A stretch of 64,000 nucleotides of DNA from Oscheius tipulae. Lineage: Eukaryota; Nematoda; Chromadorea; Rhabditida; Rhabditidae. This document shows positions 1 to 11,901 of the stretch, piece by piece. Both the position numbers and the translations under genes were made by a program. The notes beneath the pieces were generated by a model. It did not search any database. It was given only the letters and a program-made list of their open reading frames with translations, and was not told where the DNA came from. How positions within the stretch are numbered: the first letter of the stretch is position 1; the number at the start of each line of letters is the position of its first letter. The stretch covers positions 1,116,001 through 1,180,000 of the forward strand of contig JASJZH010000003.1 in assembly GCA_037178975.1 (NCBI GenBank), written 5' to 3'.

Positions 1-737
1 AGAGAACACAATCTTTTTGCGCTTCTGCAGCCACGGTATTTTCCTGTTTACGTAGATTAAATCGATGTTCAAGACCTGGTATCATTTCACCAAAGACCCG
101 AAAAATCACAGCGAGGCGAATGTTGTGCTCTACCATGCTCGATCTTCCACAAAACCTCCATTCCAACGCAAATCGGCAAAAGTGTATATTTGGATCATTA
201 TGAATCTCCAATTTACGACACTGCAAATGTACCAGAACGTAATTTTGTTCTGAAAAAAAGCCCGAAGTTACATGCAAATTACATTAATTGAACAATGACG
301 TATAGAACAGAATCTGATGTATGACTCCCGTATGGAGAGTTGAAGAAAATTTTTTAAAAGCGAGCATAAATACACCCCACCGTCAGTTTCGGACCCACTG
401 ATCAACACGGCGCTAAGCGTGTTTATTACGTAAAGGGGTACTTATATTAGAAGAAATAAGGTAACCTTCGTCTCACATACTTCTGAGCCATGGCCGAATT
501 TTGTGGCCACTCCCTACTCTCCTGTAATCGTTATAATGAAACAAGAAAAGAGTGAAGCCCTCCTCCTAAAAGTGCAACCTCAAATAGTTTTAGCTCTACC
601 CTCAAGCGTGTTGTTCAATTAGAAGACTGACTCAAATCGCTAAACGATGTTTTGCTTGTTGCTTTTTATTTGTTCTACAAAACTGCAGAATTTTGCAGCT
701 CAGAAATGCTCAGATCCGCATGGATCGGGCCGATTTC
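1..737. other. Intergenic, no gene seen
   Basis: AT-rich sequence with only short open frames that lack splice-site support or recognisable protein features. I see nothing to annotate here. Confidence 0.5.
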
Positions 738-920
738 CAGCGCTCAGGGTGCGCAACAGAAATCAGCCATTTAGGGGTCAAGATTACATTTTTCATCTTG
801 CAATGCTCTGCAAAGCTGTAGAGCAGAAAAAATGCTACAACTTTGCAGGTCACCTCAAAATAAGAAAAGTGCAACCTTGACCCCTAAATGGCTGGTTTCT
901 GTTGCGCACCCTGAGCGCTG
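738..920. repeat. Hairpin (MITE-like) inverted repeat
   Basis: The arm starting CAGCGCTCAGGGTGCGCAAC at 738 is repeated in reverse complement ending at 920, giving arms of about 46 bp around a 90 bp centre. The centre holds a TCTGCAAAGCTGTAGAGCA-like motif similar to the centre of the hairpin at 40784-40957. It is probably a non-autonomous foldback element; no coding capacity. Confidence 0.8.
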
Positions 921-1307
921 AAAATAAGCCCTGCACAAGACGCAGGGCGCCACGTTTGAACCCCTAAGAAGTTTGTCTACTGGGACGAAAGGAGTCGTGC
1001 TGGAGATTGTAATGTGCGAGACACAGACCAAAGCTGCCAGAAACTGAACTCTGGCGAGTCAGAGTGGGTTTTCGGTAAGATCTGTCAGGTCTTGACACTG
1101 GACATTTTTCGAGGTAAATATGGGGAAGGCCAGTCTGTCAGTTCCAGTTACGTTTACTGTTTGTACCTGTCGCATGTACTGCGCCTGTCACTTTGTCAGC
1201 CCCCCATTTTCAGTCTCATTTCTTGTCAGTCTCTGTCCTCGTCACTATCTCTCCCTAATTTCCACTTCCCTGAATCAAATAAGACCCCCATTTTGTTAAT
1301 CACTCAA

Positions 1308-1313
1308 TTTATT
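1308..1313 (-). terminator. Poly(A) signal of the Myt1-like kinase gene
   Basis: AATAAA on the minus strand, about 285 nt past the stop codon at 1598-1600. It is the first canonical signal downstream of that gene. Confidence 0.5.
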
Positions 1314-1597
1314 GCACATATATGAACTGGTTATACATAAAGGCTGAGACATGGAAGTTGAGAGAATGTTAGCATGGGGAAAAGGAGGGTGGTAACAATA
1401 TTGTGTAGAATTCACAAGAGAGAAAGATATAACCGGGGGGATAAGGGCGGGAGAAAAGACTATAGGAACACTATTTTTGCATATTTTTGAATGGAGAAAG
1501 TGTGAGGGGAGGACCCGAGGAAAAAGTGAGACAGAGCGACTCGTAATTAGTGAAAAAGAGAGGAGAAAAAAGACGAGGAAAGGGCGGAGGAGGCCAT

Positions 1598-4500
1598 CTA
1601 GGGCTCGTCTGCCGAATCCTCGTGGCTGATCTGAAAACAAAATAAAGAGGTTTAGGGTGTGAAAATGGTATTCGAGACAGGGTTACATGAGCTTCAATGA
1701 AATATCCTTTGAACTTTTCCAGAGATTTCTGACTATCTACGTGTCACCTGTTTTCTGACAAGATTGGAGACGGTTTATACGCTAAATTATGCTAGGAGTT
1801 GTCTAAAACATAAATAATCCTGCTCGTATTGGAGGCACATTAGCAACATGCGTGTTGATCGCCAATGTTCACGGCATTTGACGCTGATTGGTGCCAAGAA
1901 ACAGTTAGTCAATGGGAACTAATTAAAGGTTTATTCTTTTACGACTTGTCGGTAAAGTAATTGGCCTTATTTTAAATCCCAAACTCGATCCAAAAATTTT
2001 CTGAACAAAATCCTAATTCTATCCAAATGTTAGTAGACAGTGAAGCCAAAAATGTACGGACGTGACTCCCAAATGTGCCCGTTTCAGCACTACCAAAATG
2101 ATAGTATGTAGTATCCATTTGGTAAGGAAAGTGATTGAGAAAACTCTAGAAATAAATTGGCTCTCGTGCAACCCTGCCAATAAAGTTAGCAAATGAGGAC
2201 CCACCAATCTCTGCTGGAAGCTGGTTCTTGACTTTCTTCTTGCAGGAGTAGCCACGCCGTTCATCTTGCGATGCGGTGATGGGGTTTTTTCTCGCCTGTT
2301 CTTTGGCTGTGGTTCATTCTCCGGAGAGTCGAGAAGGTGTAGATTCAGTCTCGGCGGCGGCTTCCTCATTCCACGGCTCCTGTAGGCCGAACGGACCGGG
2401 AGACGCGGTGGCGCGGTCATGGTACTAAAAAAAGGCGGCTTAAGATGTGATATCATCAAGGAAACTAACCCCCGTCTGCAAAAAACCTCATCGTCACTAT
2501 CCGAGAACTCGTTCTCTAGCTCCTGGCTCCAGTCACCTGCAGGTCCCATCGTCGTCTCGTGTCTCAGGCTGCTTCCAGAGGCCACGACGCTTCGGAATGG
2601 TCCGGGCGGTGTGCCCTCGTGCTCCTGTCCACTGACGCCGGCTGAGTCGTTGCTCGTCGTCGAATTGGCCTCCCCGTCGTCAAAGTTGAGTCTGTAGCGG
2701 GGGCACGGGTTCTCCGGGTAGTGATGAGTCGGCTGCTGGACTATTGTAGGGGAGGAGGAACTCGGATGCGACAGGGTGTAGCTGCGATGGTGATGCTGCT
2801 GACTGTAGCTGTGATGATGCTGGTGGTGCGACGTCTCTGAAACTGGAGGGCTTATTAGGGGAATTTTGATCATATTTTTGGAGGGATTTTGCTCGGAAAA
2901 ATGGCTTTTTCGAGCCTCTGACACCCACGGGCTCAATATCTCAAGCTACCAAAAGTTTCTCCTGAATTCCAGGCAGGCCGACCGTCTTGCTTTGCGGCTT
3001 CGAAAATACAAAACGCCCAATCTCCTCCATACTGTTTAGAGAGGCCAATTCGAACTGCTTTCGTATCTTTAGTTGAGTCACAGAAACTACTCAGTTCTTC
3101 TATCTCCAGCCTAAACTTCTAGAAAACGTGGAGAACAACCTGATTCTAGCACGAGAAACAAGCAGAAACGGCAGCGACAGTCCGGAGCCACAACTAGACA
3201 TCCAATTACCAAGAGGAAAGCTAGTTTCCTAGCAAAAGTTTTGAGTTCCAAAATGTTTGCAAACTTTCCTAATTTGGTAATTTTAAAAGGAACAAGAATT
3301 GCTAATTGCTAATTGCCGTCAGTCGCCGAATGTCCTTGCCTGGAAGTCGTCATCCGGAAGTCGTCGGAGGAGAAGAAGGCCTACTGGACGCTGCTGCCCA
3401 CTACCTCGACCACCTTCTGAAGAAGATCTTCTTGGCTCCCTTGGCTTCTCGGACCAAAAGTACCGTGGCGCCATTGGTCGATGTCGCGTTGACGGAAGAA
3501 GAAATCGTCGAGGTCTGCCAGCTGGCCAGCTTCAGTCTACTCGAGCAGCCGAGTTTGATTCGTCTTGAGCCGAGGCTTCTTCCCGCCTTTGTCATCGGCG
3601 ACCTGCATGGCCAATTCCGTGATCTCCGTCTCATTTTGGCGCGACTGGGCGAGCCCGAGGGACAGACGCTTGTCTTTCTCGGTGACTACGTGGATCGTGG
3701 ACCTCAGGGACTCGAAATTGCGCTCTGTCTACTCGCGCTGAAAACTCGCTACCCGGAACGAGTGTTTCTACTACGTGGGAATCATGAGGACATCAACACG
3801 TCGGTCGCATACGGCTTCTACGATGAATGCTGTCGCAAGTCCTACAATCGAGGCCCAGCGGTTTGGCTACAGCTGATGAATACCTTCAATCTGCTACCAA
3901 TTGCTGCGTGAGTTCAATTACAGTCTATTCTGACCCCTAGCTATATCATTTGTGTTTCGAGTAAACACTAAGGGTTCGCGTCGAAACCCTTAGTGTTTAC
4001 AATTGGTCACAAGTAGACAGCTTCATACAGATAGCAACAAAAATTTCCAGGCTCCTCGCGGACAAGGTGCTCTGCATGCATGGAGGACTCTCGCCCCATC
4101 TCGTGTCCCTTCACGACATTGAGCGCATCAAACGACCGACCATCATCCCGCCCTACGGCCTGCTGTGTGACCTGCTCTGGTCAGACCCGGAGCCCTACAA
4201 TCCTAGCAAAAAGACGGAAGGCTGGTCCCTTTCGGGCCGAGGCATCTCCTTCTCCTTCGATGAGCGCGTCGTCAATAATTTCTGTCAATCGACGGGGGTC
4301 GAGGTCCTTGTGAGAGCGCACCAAATCACTCCGGAGATGTTCCGCTGTGGCTACATGATAAGCTGTCGAGGGCGACTTGTCACCCTGTTCTCCGCTCCAA
4401 ACTACGTGAACTCAATGAACGATTCGGCCGTACTAAAGGTCAACCAGGACCTACGGCTTCGTTTCCTCGTCTTCCGTCCGAACAAGAAGACCGCCCAGGC

Positions 4501-7500
4501 TCCCAGGGAAGGACAACAGCCAGTTCGAGCAGTCTCTACACTAGTAGAGTGAGAGCGACTCTAACCTACTCACCCCTCACACAACGAGACACGAATAAAC
4601 GTATAATAAAAATGACTCACGCAAGTTTTTTTTTTACTATCTAGTATGTTAGAATTCTTAAGCCTAGCCGCTGAGATTCCTATTCCCTTTAGCAATCGAC
4701 TCCTACGAAAACCCATTAAAAAAAACCCACGCTTCCTCATTCTCCCAGCAGGAGAGCTATATCAATTTCTAAAATTCAAATATTCCGCCTAGGCTCTCGT
4801 TTCCCACGAGAAACTATCCAACTGTTCCAATGCCTCTGTACCAACCTGTCTGGCTGACTTCCTAACAGAATCGGTAACAATTTTGCCTCTGCCAACCTGT
4901 CGTGTCATAGTGCCCCAAACTTATAATTTCCGGCTTAGTCTTTTAGCTTACAAACTATGGGTCATTTTGAGAAGGACACAACGAAGGCGGTGTCTAACTT
5001 TGGAATCGGTTTGTTAGAGAATTTGGATCTGGGATGAGTAGGACAAGGATGGTCATTCAGAATGGTTAAGCTTAATCGACTAGCAGTGTGAGTCTCTGGG
5101 GACAGACAGAACCTGGACGGTTTCTATGTCATGTAAACCGTTCCGAAACCCTACGAATCTCGGACTAGCAGCATCAGAAACATCCTATCTGCGACAGCGA
5201 AAGGAATTCTAGGCTCGACTTCTTTTGAATTTTTGGCGCTTTACTTTTACGAATTCGCCCAAAAACGGGTTTCCTGACGTAATTCACTCACTTTCAGAGA
5301 TACTAACTATTTTCTTTTTATATTCTGCATGCAAAAGAAAGCCCTGGATCATGAAAAATAGCAAATAGTAATTGCAGAGATAGTGGAAAATTCTAATGTT
5401 GGAACAACGACGGTAAAGCTCCCATATTTCGGCATCTTTTTCACATTCTAGCGGCTCTTTTACACGCTGACTTCAATAAACATAGGTAGAATATATATTT
5501 CAGGACAAAAATCGCGTCTCCTGCCTAGTTTTTGAGCCATTTAACTCCAAAAAAGCCATAAAATCAACCAACCTTCATCACTGTAACCCCAGTCCAGGTT
5601 GTCCACTGGCTGAAGCGGCATTCTGGCCGCCACGGGAGTCCTCGGCACCGGGACATTCTGATGAAAGATAGCAGCTCCAAATCTGTGCCATAACTCCCTC
5701 AACATGGCCAAGACAGCTAGAACTATGCAGCTGGCCGTGAAGAAGAAATCCATCATCTTGTGCTTCTAGAATTTTGTACGTTTTTAGTTGGGAAAATTCA
5801 AAAAAACTGACCACTTCATGGACGTAGATGTGCTTCTTGCGGCTCCGAATCGTTGTGGACAGTATTTGGATGAGCTGTTTGGCCGTGGGTCGGAGATTCG
5901 GGTCGATATTAATCATGTGCATGATGTGGCCGCGAAGCTCCGTCGATACGTTGGCGAAGAAACGCTCCGGGATGCTGCCCTCGCGAATGTGATGCCAACT
6001 TTCGCCCTGGGATGGGAGCTCCATGTCCGTAGCTATCTGGAAATCAGGGAGTTACAGTCTCTTGTTTTGTTTCACGATTCAAAAAGAGTCGCTCTGCCCG
6101 AACAATTGGGATTAGACGATCACAAACCTGGCCAGACTGGCCAGGTGTACCCGCAGAGGTCGCCCCTGGCATGACCCGCCGGGTACCGCCACGAACTAGG
6201 CTGGCCAGGTCAGGGGTGGTCTCTGCGAGTGGCCGAATCTGGCCGACGCGAACATTTCGGCCAGGTTTGCGATGCGTGCTTCCAGAAAGATTAAGAGTTG
6301 ATTCTACTATTTTGCGCGGGATCTTCCCAGTTTTTCCGGACTTTGCATCTAAACATCTCTCTACTACTAAAGTGCAATGGTGTCCGTCCGTCCGTGCGTC
6401 ACCACGAGAAAAAAGCCGGCAAGTCATGGCATGTCAAGAACTAAGTTGACAAGTCAGCTTTGGGGGGAAACTTAGAAACTTGGAGAAGCCGCTGTTGTAA
6501 ATGTTAAGTCAATACTAAAGGGCGGCGAAGCCGTCGTAGACGGCTGGTTTACATTAAAGACTAATCGGTCCAAGCCAAGTGTGAGCTGCGTCATTTGAAT
6601 GCAAATAATGAAGGAACTGTTCGGGAACAGGAAAGGATACCGGAAAAATGCGCTGGACACAGCTATTTCAGAGCCCAATTTGGATTAGTTGGTTAGAGCT
6701 AGATTTCAGGGGAGGGGTTTGGCCCAAATTTAAGGCTCTTCTTACAAAATTTACCTCAAGAATAGTCATTCCGACGCTGAAAATGTCGGCAGCCTTCGTG
6801 GGCGGATTGTTCAAGATCTCGAGGGCCAGATATTTGCTGTCACCCTCCTCTGCCACGTCCTTCTTGTCATTTTTCTGGTCGAAGACGCGTCCAAAGTCCC
6901 CGAGCTTGCATATTTTGTCCTTCGTCATCAGAATGTTCTCCGGCTTGATGTCCATGTGAAGGAGATCGTGCGTGTGGAGGTGATTCACGGCCTAAAGAGC
7001 ACTTATAGTCTCAAAAAAATAATCAAAAGTACCTGACAAATGTCGATAAAGTAGTTCCAGACCTCGGATTCCGGTACGGGATGGTAGACTTCAGTATAGG
7101 AGGCGAGACTCTGCTCACAAAGCTCCGTCTGGATGTAGAGTCGACCCCGCTCCTCCCAGGCCTTGAAGAATTCCAGGATGTTGCTGTGCGGAGGCACGAG
7201 CTCGTGTTTCTGGACCTCGCGGAGCTTAACCTTGCGATCGGACTCGCTTCGGAACGGATCGATGACTCTCTTCACGGCATACATTCGCTGGTCCTCGCGC
7301 GACTTCACGCAGACTACCTTGAAAATATGGGGGGGTTTGACCCAAGAAAATTGCGCCCACCTGTCCAAAACTGCCTTCTCCAAGGACCTTGATGACCTGG
7401 AAGACCTGGTCGAAGTAAGTCGCGTCGTAATCGGGTCTATAGGCCGGGCTCTTCAGAACTGTAATGGCACTTATATAGCCGGAATCAAGCAAAAAAGGCT

Positions 7501-7720
7501 TACTTGTGTCGGACGGAACACCGCGCAGACAGCTCACTAGATGGGGACGCTGTAGCTGGAATCGATGATGAATGTAGCGCGATCGTGCCGGAGCCGTGCG
7601 GGCTGCTCTCGGCACGCTGGCGATTCGGGCCGGATGCAGTTGTCGTTCCCGCTTCGTCGACAGCGGCGGCTCGAGAAAACTGCTCGCCAATGGAGATGAG
7701 GGGGACATCGTGCTGTCCAT
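1598..7720 (-). CDS. wee-1.3: Myt1/Wee1-type inhibitory CDK kinase (wee-1.3-like)
   Basis: Kinase that phosphorylates the inhibitory Thr/Tyr of CDK1 and delays M-phase entry; in worms it also controls oocyte maturation. Nine exons: 7720-7504, 7458-7361, 7317-7033, 6991-6755, 6036-5812, 5765-5573, 2842-2470, 2424-2205, 1630-1598. They sum to 1,881 nt (626 residues; C. elegans WEE-1.3 is of similar size). Visible in order: glycine loop GEGSFGQV, YAVKR lysine, catalytic HMDIKPENI, LGDFG, and EGDSKYLALEIL, the Myt1-type form of the activation segment. The helix DFFFTASCIVLAVLAML after the kinase domain fits the Myt1 membrane anchor. A Ser/Pro/Arg-rich tail ends ISHEDSADEP. The ATG follows an acceptor at 7723-7724. 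Intron 6 (2843-5572) contains the PP1-like gene on the other strand. The gene name rests on family recognition; the last three exons rest on splice and phase logic. Confidence 0.85.
3330..4552 (+). CDS. PP1-like Ser/Thr protein phosphatase (PPP family, divergent)
   Basis: Metal-dependent phosphoprotein phosphatase of the PP1 branch. Two exons, 3330-3907 and 4051-4552, total 1,080 nt (359 residues). Metal-site motifs are intact: GDLHGQ, GDYVDRG, RGNHE, CMHGGLSP, and the late histidine in VRAHQ. PP1-type LLCDLLWSDP and FSAPNY are present, but the usual Cys-Gly-Glu-Phe after FSAPNY is replaced by VNSM, so toxin and inhibitor binding may differ. Nematodes have expanded sets of divergent PP1-like enzymes, many sperm-expressed; that expression here is a guess. 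The start chosen follows an acceptor-like CCGTCAG. AATAAA occurs at 4594 and 4605. The whole gene lies inside intron 6 of the Myt1-like kinase, on the opposite strand. Confidence 0.88.
3961..4000. repeat. Perfect 16 bp hairpin inside the phosphatase intron
   Basis: GTAAACACTAAGGGTT at 3961-3976 faces its exact reverse complement ending at 4000 with an 8 nt loop. It lies in the only intron (3908-4050) of the PP1-like gene. The pre-mRNA would carry a strong stem-loop between donor and acceptor; function unknown. Confidence 0.75.
6120..6290. repeat. Dispersed TGGCCAG-rich repeat, copy 1
   Basis: Several TGGCCAG/CTGGCC words and a core, GGCCAGGTTTGCGATGC, that recurs in reverse complement near 12385 and more loosely near 41290. 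All three copies lie inside introns. This one is in intron 4 of the Myt1-like kinase gene. Confidence 0.6.
6350..6565. repeat. Dispersed repeat fragment with GGTGTCCGTCCG and GACGGCTGGTTT words
   Basis: Within intron 4 of the kinase gene. Words ACGGTGTCTGTCCGT and GACGGCGGTGCCGGCTGGTTT with the same spacing logic recur around 61200-61440, suggesting one repeat family. Identity was judged by eye only. Confidence 0.4.
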
Positions 7721-7735
7721 CTCTGAAAAATAGAT
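7721..7735 (-). promoter_or_regulatory. Likely trans-splice acceptor of the Myt1-like gene
   Basis: TATTTTTCAG lies on the minus strand with the ATG two bases after it. No upstream donor is obvious, so spliced-leader addition is the simplest reading. Confidence 0.5.
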
Positions 7736-7887
7736 GTTTGGTAGGGTTTAAAACAAAAATGGAAGAAAAGGGATCAAGAAATTGAAGATGTAGAGGAAAA
7801 GTTAGCGATTTTATAGTTTTTCTCGACAACAAAGTCAATATCCTTGGCTATTTCCGTTATTTTTTATCTATTATACATTTCCCTTGA

Positions 7888-8645
7888 TCAGAGAGCTCGA
7901 GAACATTCAAAATGTTGACTGAAAGCGGTCAGGATGAGACACAGAGCAACTTGAAGCTCAACACTTCGATTCTTTTGTCGAACCGCTGAAAAAATAGTTA
8001 GTCTTCTATTAGGACATCTGACGAGACCCTTCTTACAGAAAAAAGCAGTAAGCAAGAGTAGATATCTGAGAAAAAGAGCAACGCTTAGACTTAGATGGTC
8101 GTAAATGGTAATCACGTGTACAGAAGCGCTCTTTTATACGGTCCTGCGCCAATTACCACGTGCAATTAGTGTGCTAGCATTCTAAAGAGCTTAGGAAGCA
8201 GGTAACAGCCAAAAAAGGCAAAAATAATGAGCGATCGAATTTGAAATTTTACAAGAGCAACATTACAAGCCTCTTGGGTATTGTTTTCTATCGGATTCTA
8301 TGTTTCTGCCTTAAATTTAGTGTGACATGTTTCTATCCGCATTTCCCATGAAATTCTACGAGAAATGGAGGGAAAAATAGGCAAAAACAGTCGAAAATGA
8401 AGAGGAAATGAAAGATTTGGAAATCTGCCAATTCAAAACTTTTCAATTGCCGCGAAAATGGCCATGGGGCGCGCGTTCAAATTGTGGAAAAACAGTCCAT
8501 TGTACCTTCTTCTAGGTCAAGAACCTTATTTTTAGAGTTTCTACGAATAAAATGACAGACAGTAGGAAGAGGTAAAAATAAAGTACAAGAGAAAATATTC
8601 ACCTCTCGAGGTTCTTCGTGACGTCTTTCGACGAGGTGGCTCCAT
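7888..8645 (-). CDS. Possible 46-residue basic protein, two exons
   Basis: ATG at 8643-8645 sits directly after TTTTCAG. Exons 8645-8603 and 7985-7888 join in phase (141 nt). The product starts with MEPPRRKTSRRTSR and ends with a short mixed tail, R-A-L-stop. No domain is recognised. Its stop is 165 nt upstream of the kinase acceptor on the same strand, a spacing seen in worm operons. It could equally be a spurious pairing of two open stretches. Confidence 0.3.
7986..8602 (-). other. Putative intron or intergenic stretch
   Basis: 617 nt of AT-rich sequence between the two proposed exons of the small basic protein. No other coding signal is seen. Confidence 0.35.
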
Positions 8646-8957
8646 CTGAAAATATGATCTTGTTATTTTAAACTAAAATCAAAAAGATCTGTTTCAAGAG
8701 CTTTGACGTTACTGAGGCACGGGAGGAGATTATATACCATGAGAATGAAACGCTAAGAGATAGGAAAAACGCCAAAAACTAAAAAGTCGTCCAAGAAAGT
8801 CCCAAGAACCAGATTTCTCCCCAAATTTCATGTTCTTAAGCATTTTTGGACCTTGTAATACAATTTGATGAACATTTTAAAGCACTAGACTAGAAATCGC
8901 CGAAAGCCCCTCAAAAAGGTAAAAATTTGGACAAATGGATCATAATCCTATCTCTCG

Positions 8958-10006
8958 GATCGACAAGGACACTCCATCGGGCCCAAAAAAGTTCCTGTAC
9001 GGTTTCCTGCCGGGAAATTAGTCTGAGAACCTACAAAAACCGTCACAGATTTCAAATCATGGCGCTGACATAACCTATTTGAACATTTGAACGGCGGTAC
9101 CTGATTTTCAAGCGTGACCAATCCAACTAGCCAAGTGGAGCCGGAAAATCGATAGCTGGGAGTTTTTGATCCCACAGAGCCAGTTTTTCGATTATGAAAC
9201 AGAGACTGACCTTGTAAAGTTGCTCCGCCCCTGATATAAACAATTAAGCAAGATATAGGTCAAAGAACGTAAACGATAACGACTAATCCTTACAGGATAT
9301 TTTCGATCACAAGATCTGATTTTAGAGCTCAGCAATGTTCTGCAATGCTCTGTAGTCTTTGTAGCCTCTTTACAATTTTGCAGTACATTAAAAGACCGAA
9401 AAGTGAAGTCATGGTATTGACAAGTAGGACCGACAGTAGGATTCTAGGAAATTTCAAAAACAAGCTATTTCTAAACATCCGATCACTGAACAAGGAAGAT
9501 TTTACACAGAAAAAGTCACACGATCAGAGAGACAAGTCGGAAGCTGAAATGTTTCCATAGTTCCCCGGCGTCCAAGACTTTGAACTTTGATGCGGCATGC
9601 AATTTCGTCTTTTGGAAGATAGTACCTCCCAAATCATCTGGATTTCTGACTGAAAGATCGATCGAAGCAACTATCACAGCCTCCCTGAAAACTGCTTCAC
9701 TTTCTGCTCCGATCTGTTTGTCATTTCTCTTGCCTCTATCAATGAAGAGCAGACGCTCGCCGATTCCTCGAAAGACAATGTATCCCTAAGTTTAGTTCCA
9801 GCCACCCTTGAAGTTTCACACAGCTCAAGACCATAAACTCTGGGATCTTCTTGGGTGTGGATCGTATAGATTTCAGTGCTGGACTCTTCTCCAAATTTGT
9901 GTGCATTTTTCAGACCAGCAATATACTTTAGCTCAGCTTGATTTGGCGATTTCATCCGATCTTCGAGGCAAGGAAATGTAAGAATAAACAGAAGGAAACC
10001 AAACAT
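8958..10006 (-). CDS. Possible multi-exon secreted protein, model incomplete
   Basis: ATG at 10004-10006 opens a signal-peptide-like MFGFLLFILTFPCL followed by a hydrophilic stretch with ELCETSRVAG. Downstream on the same strand are short stretches bounded by acceptor and donor sequences: near 9648-9625, 9555, 9231-9212 and 9143-9102. The last open stretch contains GNRTGTF and ends ECPCRSER before a stop at about 8948. I could not join the pieces in a single phase-consistent model and do not recognise the family. Treat as a lead only. Confidence 0.25.
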
Positions 10007-10520
10007 TGGCGCGCCTTTTAACTTGATCGTTCCGGAATGCCTTTCAAATCATTCGTGACGGGAGCCTACTGTAATCTGGACTGTCAATGTTCTGGTTTTC
10101 TAATACCTAACACAGCGCACGGCGTGTTATGCACGATGCCGGTTTTCAAATCGGGCACAAATGTCGCTCGCTTTCTTAAGTACAGTATCCTACAGAAATC
10201 CTGATTTAAGCCGGATTTGGCACAGAATACCGTATACCCTACATTAATCTAAAACCGGCTAGAGAACAAATTATGAATTCCCGTCCTCGAAATAGGAAAT
10301 TGGCGACACCTTTCGCTAAATCGTTTTTTGCACATCGTGGTGCTCTCCCGGTTTTCACAAGTTTTTGATATTTTCAACTCGACTTTGTACCTTGCTCTTT
10401 TTCCTCATTTTGGGTTTTTTTTTCTATTAGTAAATCGGCTGCCAACTACCACTGTTTGACTGCTAGACATGTAACTATCGAAGAATAGCTTGAACACGTT
10501 GTAAATTCCAAGAAAAGAGC
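10007..10520. other. Intergenic, no gene seen
   Basis: AT-rich sequence between the possible secreted-protein gene and the foldback element. No supported feature found. Confidence 0.5.
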
Positions 10521-11632
10521 TATAGTGTGTTCACAAAAAACAACCAAACGACCAGGAATTGCGGGCTTTTTTTTGGCGCGAATTCAAATGGCTAGAAATT
10601 AGCTTCAATCATTTCGTCCATCAAACAATTTTGTCTTTTTCCGTTTTTCTTATTGTTAAACAACAGGTAACATTCCTTGGAATAAGAATGGATTCTTCTT
10701 CAACATAAGAAAAATGAATGGCAGTCGATGAGTAGTAGTCAAGTCGAGGAGTCTCAGAAGTGGCGGATGTAGTACTTGTACCACCCTGTAAGTATTCAGT
10801 GAAAAGGTTAGAACAGAACATACCCCTAGGCGATAGAGGGAATTTGCATGGAGGCCATACGAGTTTTTCGTTTCGCTCATTGAAATCCCTGAGACATTGG
10901 GTGCAGAAGAGATGTTGGCAATTTTTTGGGGATGGGCACTGGATACGGACCGTGATGTAGAGCTTGTGCCACGTTCACCAGTTGACTACCCTTATTGTGT
11001 GAGTTCAAAGACTGGGAGAAAACAGATGCATTCAGATTTGCCAGGGTACTATTGGCAGAATTATCCAGTGCCCATCCCCAAAAAATTGCCAACATCTCTT
11101 CTGCACCTAATGTCTCAGGGATTTCAATGAGCGAAACGAAAAACTCGTATGGCCTCCATGCAAATTTCCTCTATCGCTTAGGGGTATGTTCTGTTCTAAC
11201 CTTTTCACTGAATACTTACAGGGTGGTACAAGTACTACATCCGCCACTTCTGAGAGAAAACAAGAACTAACCGTCATGTCTGGGAAGTTACGGAAAAGGA
11301 GACAATCCGACCCTGGATCTCCTCTCTAAAACATTGGTTAGAATCAAAAAGTTTGAGAAGAGTAGACGAGGATAGAGCAAGAGAAGAGTAGACGAGGATA
11401 GAGCACCACGACTACTACTCATCGACTGCCATTCATTTTTCTTATGTTGAAGAAGAATCCATTCTTATTCCAAGGAATGTTACCTGTTGTTTAACAATAA
11501 GAAAAACGGAAAAAGACAAAATTGTTTGATGGACGAAATGATTGAAACTAATTTCTAGCCATTTGAATTCGCGCCAAAAAAAAAGCCCGCAATTCCTGGT
11601 CGTTTGGTTGTTTTTTTTGTGAACACACTATA
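10521..11632. mobile_element. Foldback transposon with long inverted arms and TA flanks
   Basis: The ends read TATAGTGTGTTCAC at 10521 and GTGAACACACTATA ending at 11632, consistent with TA target duplication. The left arm (10521-10945) is nearly the full reverse complement of the right side (about 11065-11632). The right arm carries an extra block of about 150 bp (11255-11408) that includes two copies of AGAAGAGTAGACGAGGATAG. The centre (10946-11064) is unique. Open frames in the arms mirror one another and are not genes. Probably a non-autonomous DNA transposon of Tc1/mariner-like target preference. Confidence 0.85.
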
Positions 11633-11901
11633 ATTTGTGTGGTGTATAAAAATCTCTGTTCCTTATTTGCATTTTTTTTTCTTTCGTTTGACCAAAAATG
11701 CTCTCCAATCCCTTGCGGAAGCTGTTGTTTGTTGCCCCTAATGGCTCCATTTCTTCCTATTCTGCTACTATTTCTACCTTCGTCTATATTTTCGTCTAGA
11801 AATGGTCGGGAGAGCTGATTTTGTATGTTCTTCTTTAATTTCTCTATTATGTCGTTGTATTGACATTTATTCAACGACATTTTTTTTTTTACAGAGCCAA
11901 C

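Noticed and set aside
10621-11270. Open frames of 60-90 codons in the 10.6-11.3 kb region
   Set aside because: They occur as mirror images in both arms of the foldback element, so they reflect the repeat and not a transposase.
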